This document shows positions 26,109 to 33,981 of a stretch of 44,747 nucleotides of DNA, one piece after another. Position numbers and translations under genes: made by a program. The notes under the pieces are model-generated. The model was not told the DNA's origin. It was given only the letters and a program-made list of their open reading frames with translations, and ran no database searches. This DNA is from Terriglobia bacterium (lineage in GTDB: Bacteria; Acidobacteriota; Terriglobia; Acidiferrales; UBA7541): assembly GCA_020073585.1 (NCBI GenBank), contig JAIQEV010000032.1, positions 1 through 44,747 of the forward strand, read 5' to 3'. Numbering within the stretch: position 1 is the first letter of the stretch; each line of letters starts with the position of its first letter.

Positions 26109-27464
26109 ATGGCCACAGACCGCAAACCCGAATTTTTCAAGGGCGCTCAGTTGAATGTTGGCATCATCGGCTGCGGCTATGTCGGTCTGCCGCTGGCTCT
26201 GCGTTTTGCCGAAGCCGGGCACCGCGTCACCGGCTTTGACAGCGATCCCGAAAAGGTGGCCAAGCTCAACGCCGGCAAGACCTATATCGAGCACATTCCG
26301 CAGACCAAGATCCAGCAGTTCGTCCACAGCCGGCATTTCTCCGCCACCACCGATTTCTCGCGCCTCAAGGGCATGGACGCCATCCTCATCTGCGTTCCCA
26401 CGCCGCTCGATGAGCGCCGCGAGCCGGACCTCTCCTACGTCGAGGCCACCGTGCGTTCCATCCAGCCGCACCTGCAGAAGGGCCAGCTCGTCGTTCTCGA
26501 ATCCACCACTTATCCGGGCACCACCGAGGAACTCGTCCTGCCCATCCTGGAAAAATCCGGCATGCGCTGCCCCATCGCCAAAGGTCCCGAGGCGGAAAAG
26601 CTGCCCGTGGATTTCTTCCTGGCCTTTTCCCCGGAACGCGAAGATCCCGGTAACAAGCAGTTCGGCCTGGCGCAGATCCCCAAGGTGGTCGGCGGCATCA
26701 ATCCCGCCAGCGGGCAGGCCGCGCAGGCGCTCTACTCGCAGGTGGTGGCCCGCGTGGTGCCGGTCAGCACGGCGCGCGCCGCGGAAATGGCCAAGCTCCT
26801 CGAGAATATTTTCCGCTGCGTGAATATCGCCCTGGTGAACGAGCTGAAGCTTCTCAGCCTGCGCATGGGCATTGATATCTGGGAGGTCATCGACGCCGCG
26901 GCCACCAAGCCCTTCGGCTTCATGCCCTTCTATCCCGGGCCGGGCCTGGGCGGCCACTGCATCCCCGTGGACCCCTACTATCTCTCCTGGAAGGCCCGCG
27001 AGTACGACTTTTCCACGCGCTTTATCGAGCTGGCCGGCGAGGTCAATACCGCCATGCCTTATCACGTCGTGGACGCCATCGCCGCGGCCCTCAACCAGCG
27101 CGAAAAAAGCCTGAAGGGCGCCAAAGTCCTGCTGCTGGGCATGGCCTACAAGAAGGACGTGGACGACCTGCGCGAGTCGCCGACCTTGAAGATCATGCAG
27201 TTGCTGCACGAGCGCGGCGCCAAGCTCGACTACAACGACCCCTATTTCCCGAAGCTCCACAAAATGCGCCACTACGACTACAGCCACATGAAGAGCGTGG
27301 CCCTTGATCCCAAGACCATCGCCTCCTACGATTGCGTGGTCATCGCCACCGACCATTCCAGCTACGATTACGCCGCCATCGTGGACGCCGCCAAACTCGT
27401 CGTGGATACCCGCAACGCCACGCGCCGCCTCGTCCGCCACCGCGAGAAAATCGCCCTCTGCTGA
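26109..27464 (+). CDS. Nucleotide-sugar dehydrogenase (WbpA/WecC type)
   Basis: A 451-residue enzyme that oxidises C6 of a UDP-HexNAc (UDP-GlcNAc or UDP-ManNAc) to the uronate, distinct from Ugd. ATG 26109 is 18 nt after AGGAGAG. The NAD site is VGIIGCGYVGLPLALRFAEA (18-37); LVVLESTTYPGTTEE near 126; LAFSPEREDPGN near 178; the catalytic Cys284 is in GGHCIPVDPYYLSWKA; the third domain has VLLLGMAYKKDVDDLRESP. The GHCIPVDPYYL form separates this subfamily from Ugd (GFCFPKD). It lies 16 bp upstream of gmhA. Confidence 0.93.
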   Translation: MATDRKPEFFKGAQLNVGIIGCGYVGLPLALRFAEAGHRVTGFDSDPEKVAKLNAGKTYIEHIPQTKIQQFVHSRHFSATTDFSRLKGMDAILICVPTPLDERREPDLSYVEATVRSIQPHLQKGQLVVLESTTYPGTTEELVLPILEKSGMRCPIAKGPEAEKLPVDFFLAFSPEREDPGNKQFGLAQIPKVVGGINPASGQAAQALYSQVVARVVPVSTARAAEMAKLLENIFRCVNIALVNELKLLSLRMGIDIWEVIDAAATKPFGFMPFYPGPGLGGHCIPVDPYYLSWKAREYDFSTRFIELAGEVNTAMPYHVVDAIAAALNQREKSLKGAKVLLLGMAYKKDVDDLRESPTLKIMQLLHERGAKLDYNDPYFPKLHKMRHYDYSHMKSVALDPKTIASYDCVVIATDHSSYDYAAIVDAAKLVVDTRNATRRLVRHREKIALC

Positions 27465-27480
27465 GCCCCGGAAAACGAAC

Positions 27481-28059
27481 ATGCCGTCACACGCCGAAGA
27501 GATTCGCCGCCAGCTCGAGGAAAGTTGCCGCGTGAAACAAAGTTTTTCGCCGGAGCTCATCGCGCGCATCGCCGCCTTTGCCGAAAAATCCGCCGCGGCC
27601 TTGCGCGCCGGCGGCAAGCTGGTCTTCTTCGGTAACGGCGGCAGCGCTGCTGATGCCCAGCACCTCGCCGCCGAACTCGTGGTGCGCCTGCGCACCGACC
27701 GCCGCGGCCTGGCGGCCCTGGCGCTGACGGCCAACCCCTCCGTGCTCACCGCCGCCGGGAACGACTACGGCTTCGAGCACATCTTTTCCCGTCAGGTGGA
27801 ATCCCTGCTCGCTCCCGCGGACGTCCTCGTGGCCCTTTCCACCAGCGGCGCCAGCCCCAACGTGGTCCGCGCCGTGCAAGCCGGGCGCGCCCGTGGCGCC
27901 TGCCTCGTGGCCTTCACCGGAGAAACCGGCGGCGCGCTCGCCGGCCAAGTCGACCTGCTCCTCAACGTCCCCTCGCGCGATCCCCAGCGCATTCAGGAAG
28001 CGCACCTCACCATCGGCCACATCGCCTGCGCCCTCATCGAGCAGTTGGCCACCGCCTGA
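27481..28059 (+). CDS. gmhA: Phosphoheptose (sedoheptulose 7-phosphate) isomerase
   Basis: A 192-residue SIS-domain enzyme converting sedoheptulose 7-phosphate to D-glycero-D-manno-heptose 7-phosphate for LPS core or S-layer glycans. Motifs: LVFFGNGGSAADAQHLAAEL near 48-67 (phosphate loop), LTANPSVLTAAGNDYGFEHIF near 79, LVALSTSGASPNVVRAV near 118 (second SIS loop) and the C-terminal QEAHLTIGHIACALIEQ helix with conserved Glu and His. No GmhB/HldE homologue is nearby. It lies 16 bp after the nucleotide-sugar dehydrogenase gene and is probably co-transcribed with it. Confidence 0.93.
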   Translation: MPSHAEEIRRQLEESCRVKQSFSPELIARIAAFAEKSAAALRAGGKLVFFGNGGSAADAQHLAAELVVRLRTDRRGLAALALTANPSVLTAAGNDYGFEHIFSRQVESLLAPADVLVALSTSGASPNVVRAVQAGRARGACLVAFTGETGGALAGQVDLLLNVPSRDPQRIQEAHLTIGHIACALIEQLATA

Positions 28060-28175
28060 ATAGCCCATCATTAGACGTTTGAAGTGGAACGCAAGACTGG
28101 CCAGAAGTTCGTGCGTGGGGTTCTTTCGGCTCTTAACTGGCGGCTTTCAAAGGTTGCTGGTTCGTTTCCATCCGC

Positions 28176-29036
28176 TCACTGCGCCCGCAGCAGCTCCACC
28201 CGCGCCGTTCCCAGGGGCAGCACCGCTTCCAGCAGCACCGGCGTGCGCGCCGTCGTGTTCGCCAGATACACCGCGAGGTGCGTGTCCTTGCTCTCTGTGC
28301 CGTTCTCAAAAACGTGCAGCTCGATCTTCGACGCCGTAAATTCCCCCGCGGGAACCGTTACCTTCTCCGCGCTTCCGGCCAGCCGCGCGCGCACCTCGTA
28401 CAGCTTGTGCCCGTCGAAAACCGGGCTGCGCGCCTCGGGGCTTTTCGCCCAGTTCACCGTGCGCAGATATTGCAGCATTCCCAGCGGATCGCGGGTGCCG
28501 GGCAGGACCCGCGCAGCCGTGGCATCCGCCGGCGCCGCCTCTTTGCCCGTGCTCATGCGCAGCACGGAATCCACCCGCTGCCCGCGCTCGTTCAGCCGCA
28601 GCTCGTATTGCAAGCTCGCCAGCGTTGCGGCGTCGCTGTAGGAGTCGAATTGGTCATCCAGCACGAAGACCATGCGCAGCGGGTTCTGCGTGTGCGCGAA
28701 GGCCTGCAGGTGCCACGCCGCGCGTCCCAGGAACATGCGCTGCTCCCCCGCGACAAAGCGCAGTGAGGCCACGTTGTTGATCTTGGCCACATGCGCCGTG
28801 AATTCCAGGGTTTCGCTCTGCGGGAGCAGGGAAGCGGCCTCCCGCTCCCCCGCGGGCTTCGCTTTCGTCGCGGGATGCTCCGCCGGCGCTCCCGTGCTCG
28901 CGCCCGGTGCGGCGGCGGCGGACGTTGTGCCAGGCAGTGGCCGCCGCGGCGCGCGCCCGTGCCACAGCAGGGCCGTGGCGGTGAGCCCCAGTAAAATGAT
29001 GCCGGCGGCGCTCCAGTTGCGGATTGGGTGGTTCAT
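28176..29036 (-). CDS. DUF3108-containing exported protein
   Basis: A 286-residue product from ATG 29036 (MNHPIRNWSAAGIILLGLTA), preceded by AAGAGG. An N-terminal membrane anchor (10-27) and a low-complexity Ala/Pro/Gly linker (31-70) precede a DUF3108 domain: ETLEFTAHVAKINNVASLRF, MVFVLDDQFDSYSDAATL, KLYEVRARLAGSAEKVTV and a C-terminal LLEAVLPLGTARVELLRA. The domain is a beta-rich periplasmic fold of unknown function, often next to envelope genes. It is convergent with gmhA and divergent from the epimerase. Confidence 0.75.
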   Translation of the reverse strand: MNHPIRNWSAAGIILLGLTATALLWHGRAPRRPLPGTTSAAAAPGASTGAPAEHPATKAKPAGEREAASLLPQSETLEFTAHVAKINNVASLRFVAGEQRMFLGRAAWHLQAFAHTQNPLRMVFVLDDQFDSYSDAATLASLQYELRLNERGQRVDSVLRMSTGKEAAPADATAARVLPGTRDPLGMLQYLRTVNWAKSPEARSPVFDGHKLYEVRARLAGSAEKVTVPAGEFTASKIELHVFENGTESKDTHLAVYLANTTARTPVLLEAVLPLGTARVELLRAQ

Positions 29037-29251
29037 GCCTCTTATGCGACGTCGCGCAAATTCCGAACGCTTCCCCGCGCGGATTCCGTCGTACAATATC
29101 CCTTCGTGGGGGGTGGGCCTCATCGCGCTGGGCCCGTATTCACCGTACAAGCGTAACAGAAAGGCGGGGGCAGCGTCCCCGTAGGCCTCAAACCAGCGCC
29201 GCCGCGCCGCGGCGCCTGCAGCGGATAAACTTTCCAAGGAGGCACTCCTCA

Positions 29252-30202
29252 ATGCGTTACCTGGTGACGGGCGGCGCCGGTTTTATCGGCTCGAACACCG
29301 TCGACGAACTCGTCCGCCGCGGCCACAGCGTGGTGGTCCTGGACGACCTGTCTGCCGGCAAGGAAGAAAACCTCGCCGACGTCCGCGGCAAGATCACCTT
29401 CATGAAGGCCAGCATCACCGACCTCGAGGCCGTCCGCCGCGCCGTGCACGAGGCTGATTACGTCCTGCACCTCGCTGCGCGCACCTCCGTGCCCCGCTCG
29501 GTGAAGGACCCGCTCGAGACCAACCGCGTCAATATCGACGGCACGCTCAATGTTCTGGTGGCGGCCCGCGATGCCAAAGTCAAACGCATCGTCTTCGCCG
29601 CTTCCTCCTCGGCCTACGGCGAAACTCCCACCCTGCCCAAGGTCGAGACCATGCAGCCCGCCCCTATCTCTCCCTACGGCGTGACCAAGTACGTCGGCGA
29701 GCTCTACGCCCAGGTTTTCGGCCGCTGCTACGGCATCGAGAACGTTTGCCTGCGCTACTTCAACGTCTTCGGCCCGCGCCAGGATCCCAGCTCGCCCTAT
29801 TCCGGCGTGCTCTCCAAATTCATCACCTGCTGCCTCGACGACACGCAGCCCACCGTCTTTGGCGATGGCGAGCAGTCCCGCGATTTCACCTACGTGGACA
29901 ATGCCGTGCAGGCCAATCTCCTGGCCTGCGAAGCCCCCGGCGTTTCCGGCAAGGTTTTCAACGTGGGGACAGGGGCGCGCTACACCCTGAATCAGACCCT
30001 GCAACTCCTCGGCCAGATCGCCGGCAAACCCCTCGATGCCAAGTACGACCCGCCCCGCGAGGGCGACATCCGCGATTCTCAGGCCGACATCACCCTGGGC
30101 CGCAAGCTCCTCGCCTACGACCCCCAGGTCCACTTCGAAGAAGGACTGCGCCGCACCTTCGCCTGGTACCGCGCCGCCCAGCCCAAACCCGCCGAAAAGT
30201 AA
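29252..30202 (+). CDS. UDP-hexose/UDP-HexNAc 4-epimerase-like SDR
   Basis: A 316-residue extended SDR. ATG 29252 has AAGGAGG upstream. VTGGAGFIGSNTVDEL (5-20), VFAASSSAYGETPTLPKVE near 115 and ISPYGVTKYVGELYAQ (Tyr/Lys pair) near 140 give the active site. LRYFNVFGPRQDPSSPYSGVL is the form seen in WbpP/Gne UDP-GlcNAc C4-epimerases. FGDGEQSRDFTYVDNAV and an EGLRRTFAWYR tail complete the fold. It probably interconverts gluco and galacto sugars for the same glycan pathway. The substrate is not fixed by sequence. Confidence 0.87.
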   Translation: MRYLVTGGAGFIGSNTVDELVRRGHSVVVLDDLSAGKEENLADVRGKITFMKASITDLEAVRRAVHEADYVLHLAARTSVPRSVKDPLETNRVNIDGTLNVLVAARDAKVKRIVFAASSSAYGETPTLPKVETMQPAPISPYGVTKYVGELYAQVFGRCYGIENVCLRYFNVFGPRQDPSSPYSGVLSKFITCCLDDTQPTVFGDGEQSRDFTYVDNAVQANLLACEAPGVSGKVFNVGTGARYTLNQTLQLLGQIAGKPLDAKYDPPREGDIRDSQADITLGRKLLAYDPQVHFEEGLRRTFAWYRAAQPKPAEK

Positions 30203-30303
30203 CCGTAACCGGCTGGCCTCCAAGAAATCAGGGCGTCCCGACCCGCTCGGGGCGCCCCGGCATCACTCACAAGTCACAAGTCACGAATCACGAGTCACGT
30301 CTT

Positions 30304-33300
30304 CTACGGCTGCACCGTCTTCCCGTAGCTCAGCGGCTCCCCGGCCTTGGGCTGGTCGTAGTTCCAGAAAAACAGCGGTTCCAGCTTCTTCTGCTCCGGC
30401 CACACCTGATCCAGCGTGTCGCCTTCGAAGAGTTCGCCGTTCTTCATCACCCAGTGAATCGTGTTCGTGTTGCGGATGTCCTCGAGCGGGTTCTTGTCCA
30501 GGATCACTAGATCGGCCAGCTTCCCCGGCTCGAGCGACCCCAGGTCCTGCGGCCGCCCGATGATCTTTGCTCCGTTCAGCGTGGCGCAGCGCAGGACTTC
30601 CAGCGGCGTCATCCCCCCGCTCGCCAGCATCCACAGCTCCCAGTGGTACCCCAGCCCCTGCAGCTGCCCGTGGCTGCCCACCCCGATCAGCCCGCCGGCC
30701 CGCGCGATCTTCGCCGTCTGCGCCGCCAGCTTCGCGAACGCGTACTCGTCCTTGCGGAACCACCCCTCCCGCCTCTTCGTCTTTTCGTCCAGGATGCGGT
30801 GCGGCGTGAAGTGGTTCAGCTTGGCGTTGTCGTGCACCTCGCTGTTCTCGTACCAGTAGTTCTCCCCGAACGGCCCTCCGTAATTCACGATCAGCGTCGG
30901 CGTCTCCGCGATCCCCGACTGCGCGAACAACTGGATCACGTCCTTGTACAGCGGCACGATGGGCAGCGAGTGCTCGTTGCCGTGGAAGCCGTCGATCACG
31001 TGCGTCAGGTCCAGCTTCAGGTCCAGCCCGCCCTCCGTCGTCGGCATCATCTCCAGCTCTTTCGCCGCCTGCACCATGTACTGCCGCTGCTTGCGGTTGC
31101 CCACGATGTAGCTCTTGATGTTGTGCGTGCCGTAATACTTCCGGTACTTGGTCAGCACGCCCTTTGCTTCTTCCGCCGATTGAAAATTATTGTCCGAGAA
31201 CACTCCCGGCCCCGTCGAAAACGCCCGCAGCCCCAGAATCTCCCCGCTGTCCACCAGGTCCTCGTACGCGAACATGTCGTTCGTCGCCGTCTGCACGTCC
31301 AGTCCGGCGGTGACCCCGTAAGCCAGGTTGGCCAGGAAGTTCCAGTTCTGCGTGTCCAGGATGCCGCGCCGGATCTCGAACCAGTGCGCGTGGGTGTCGA
31401 TGAACCCCGGCACGATCGTCTTCCCGCGCACATCGAACACCTTGGCCCCCGCCGGCACGCTGCCCCGCGCTCCCACGCTCTTAATCCGGTTGTTTTCCAC
31501 GACGACGTCCGCGTTCTTCAGCACCTCGTCGCCCTTCATCGTCACCACCGTCGCCCCGCGCAGCACCACCGTGCCCTGCGGCTTCTTGCGCGGCACTTCC
31601 AGGTCCACGGCGATCTCTTCCACGCTCTTTTCCTGCTCCTTGAACTTCTCCGGCTTCTTCTCCGCGGCTTCGTCCTTCTTGCCTTCCTCTTTCTTTTCGC
31701 CGTTCTTCTTTTCCTCCTTGGGCGCCTCAAACGAGACGGCGCTCAGCGCCTGGCGGAAGAAGCTCGCGCCCACCGCCCAGGTAATCGTCTTGCCGTCATC
31801 GGCCCAGCCGAAATAGTCCGCCCCGATGTCCGTCAGGCGCTTCGCCGGAACCGACGCGCCCGTCACCAGCACCGTCGGCGCCTCTCCGCCCACCATCGGC
31901 ATGGCCACCACGTACAGCTGGTTCATCACGTGCGCCAGCACCCAGTTGCCGTCCGGGCTGACCCGCACGTCATCCGCCGCCACCGGCTCGTCGAACGCAT
32001 ACAGCCCCTGCCCCTTCACCTGCAGGTGCGTGCGCCGGTCCGTCCCGTCGTAGCGCAGGGACACCAGCCCATTCGGTGTATACACGTACACGCGCTCCTT
32101 CTCGTGCGTGAAGTGCGGCTTGCCCGCGCCCCGCGCCGGTAGGATCAGGTTGGCCGCTCCGCCCTCCGCCGGAATCCACACCAGTTCCGTGGCCGGAGTC
32201 TGTCCGAAGTCGTATTCGCTGTTCTCGTGGTCATAAGCATTGCCGCGCAACGCCACGATGCGCGTCCCGTCCGGCGACCACACCGGATCGCTGTAGAACG
32301 CGGTCACCTGCGTGAGCTGCTGCGGCGTTCCCCCCGCTGCCGCTACCTTCCAGATCTGCCCGCCTTCGGCCGACCACGTCACGTACGCCAGCGATTTCCC
32401 GTCCGGCGACCACGTCGGCTGGAATTCCCGCGCCGCTCCGCTGGTCACCCGCTGCGCTTTCCCGCCCGGAATCTCCATCACGTAGAGATGCGTCAGCGCC
32501 GAGAACGCCAGCTTCTTCCCGTCCGGTGATTCCACGGCATCCTGAATCAGCCGCACCTTCACCGGCCCGTCCTCCACGCGCTGCGGGAAATCCAGCTTCG
32601 GCCCCAGTTCCTGGGAAACCTGTGCGGTGAAGGGAATCACGCTTTCCTTGCCCGTGGCCAGTTCCAGCCGGCGGATCTTCCCGTCCTGGTTGTAGACGAT
32701 CTCTTGGCCCCCGGGCAGAAATGCATAGCCGGGAAAGAGGTCGCGCGTGAAGCGCGATTCCTGATCGTCGCGCGTCACCGGATACTTCACCCAGCGGTCC
32801 TCCCCGCTCTGCAGATTTCGCAGCCGCAGTCCGCTCTCCGTCTCGTAGCGCGTCACGTACAGCAGTTGCGTCCCGTCCGGCGACAGCACCGGGCGGAAGC
32901 TGCTCTCCAGTTGCTCCAACAGCACGTCCTCGTCGCCGGTCTTGCGGTCGCGCCGCGCCACCTGCCACAGCGGGAACTTCGCGTTGTACTGGAAGCCGCC
33001 CTTGCGCATCGCGTAATACAGATAGCGCCCGTCCGGCGAAGCCACCACGCCGATGGCGTTGTTCCGCTCGCGCCGCGGCGTGGTTGGCGTCATCTTTGCC
33101 TTGGTGATCTGCACTCCCGTGCCGCCCTGCAGGTGGTACATCCACAGCTCGAACGTGGTGATCCCGAACCCCGCCTTGGACACGAAAATGTACTGCCCGT
33201 CCGGCGACCAGCTCGGCGAAGCGAACTCGTTGTTAGGGTCCTTCGAGACTTGCTTCGCGTCGCTCCCGTCCGGCTTCATGATCCAGATGTTTTCGCTGCC

Positions 33301-33705
33301 CTCCCGGTCGCTGAGAAACGCGATCCATTTCCCGTCCGGCGAAAATTTCGGCTGGCTGTCGAACGCCATGCCCCCGGAGATGAGCTTCGCCTGCCCGCCC
33401 TCCACCGGCAGCGTGTAGATGTCCCCGAGCAGCTCGAACACGATCGTCTTGCCGTCCGGCGCGGCGTCCAGCGACAGCCATGTACCTTCGTCCGTCGTGA
33501 ACTCGATCTTGCGCGCGGATTTCAGCGACAGTCCCTTCTTCTCCTCTTTCTTCTCTTCCTTCTTTTCTTCTTTTTTCTCGTCCTTCGCCTGCGCCGCGCT
33601 CTCCTGCGGCTGCGCCATGCTGCGCGCCGCAAATCCCCCCAGGATCATCGCCCCCGCAACCAGCCATCCGGCCACACGGTGCCGCTTCACATGCTTCGCG
33701 TTCAT
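30304..33705 (-). CDS. Exported beta-propeller amidohydrolase fusion
   Basis: A 1133-residue protein from ATG 33705 (AGAGGAGAG upstream). A signal peptide (10-31) is followed by a Lys/Glu-rich stretch (41-57). Residues about 65-640 contain eight SPDG-type PD40/TolB blades plus one APDG (for example WSPDGQYIFVSK, LSPDGTQLLYVTR, WSPDGTRIVALRG). A second Lys/Glu-rich linker (about 660-690) leads to an amidohydrolase domain: KTIVPGFIDTHAHWFE near 768 (metal HxH), VSHGQLQGLGYHWEL and LRCATLNGAKIIGRPQDLGS near the end. Such fusions are annotated as imidazolonepropionase-like or tricorn-like and are probably periplasmic peptide or amide hydrolases; the substrate is unknown. It is on the same strand and downstream of the Asp-box gene. 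Confidence 0.88.
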   Translation of the reverse strand: MNAKHVKRHRVAGWLVAGAMILGGFAARSMAQPQESAAQAKDEKKEEKKEEKKEEKKGLSLKSARKIEFTTDEGTWLSLDAAPDGKTIVFELLGDIYTLPVEGGQAKLISGGMAFDSQPKFSPDGKWIAFLSDREGSENIWIMKPDGSDAKQVSKDPNNEFASPSWSPDGQYIFVSKAGFGITTFELWMYHLQGGTGVQITKAKMTPTTPRRERNNAIGVVASPDGRYLYYAMRKGGFQYNAKFPLWQVARRDRKTGDEDVLLEQLESSFRPVLSPDGTQLLYVTRYETESGLRLRNLQSGEDRWVKYPVTRDDQESRFTRDLFPGYAFLPGGQEIVYNQDGKIRRLELATGKESVIPFTAQVSQELGPKLDFPQRVEDGPVKVRLIQDAVESPDGKKLAFSALTHLYVMEIPGGKAQRVTSGAAREFQPTWSPDGKSLAYVTWSAEGGQIWKVAAAGGTPQQLTQVTAFYSDPVWSPDGTRIVALRGNAYDHENSEYDFGQTPATELVWIPAEGGAANLILPARGAGKPHFTHEKERVYVYTPNGLVSLRYDGTDRRTHLQVKGQGLYAFDEPVAADDVRVSPDGNWVLAHVMNQLYVVAMPMVGGEAPTVLVTGASVPAKRLTDIGADYFGWADDGKTITWAVGASFFRQALSAVSFEAPKEEKKNGEKKEEGKKDEAAEKKPEKFKEQEKSVEEIAVDLEVPRKKPQGTVVLRGATVVTMKGDEVLKNADVVVENNRIKSVGARGSVPAGAKVFDVRGKTIVPGFIDTHAHWFEIRRGILDTQNWNFLANLAYGVTAGLDVQTATNDMFAYEDLVDSGEILGLRAFSTGPGVFSDNNFQSAEEAKGVLTKYRKYYGTHNIKSYIVGNRKQRQYMVQAAKELEMMPTTEGGLDLKLDLTHVIDGFHGNEHSLPIVPLYKDVIQLFAQSGIAETPTLIVNYGGPFGENYWYENSEVHDNAKLNHFTPHRILDEKTKRREGWFRKDEYAFAKLAAQTAKIARAGGLIGVGSHGQLQGLGYHWELWMLASGGMTPLEVLRCATLNGAKIIGRPQDLGSLEPGKLADLVILDKNPLEDIRNTNTIHWVMKNGELFEGDTLDQVWPEQKKLEPLFFWNYDQPKAGEPLSYGKTVQP

Positions 33706-33981
33706 GCGTCTCTCCTCTGTCGTTGCTCGCAATCGTGGAAACTGGATTCTTGCCGGGCCGCCAACCTCAGCGCTCCCCCCGGCCCTCGGACACACCCCTT
33801 ATTGCCCTGTTTAGACGCACCGCGCCCGAAATCGTCTCGCCCAGTAGCACAGACTTCAGTCTGTGCTCTTCAGCTTTTGCCCGTCCCACACAAGCACAGA
33901 CTTCCGTCTGCGCTCTTCGCTTTTGCCCTTCCACCCCTGCACAGTCTCCCTCGCCTGCGCTCGGGACAACTTCCGCCTGTG
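33706..33981. repeat. Decaying 47-bp tandem repeat with internal hairpin
   Basis: Between the two large minus-strand genes, AGCACAGACT (33846-33855) pairs with AGTCTGTGCT (33858-33867). The unit reappears 47 bp later (33893-33914) as a mismatched copy with a TTCC loop, followed in both cases by CTCTTC and GCTTTTGCCC. A third remnant, ACTTCCGCCTGTGCT, lies near 33969. No gene is supported here. Confidence 0.75.

Noticed and set aside
33846-33914. CRISPR-like array
   Set aside because: Only two or three decaying copies, with homologous rather than unique spacers and no cas genes.
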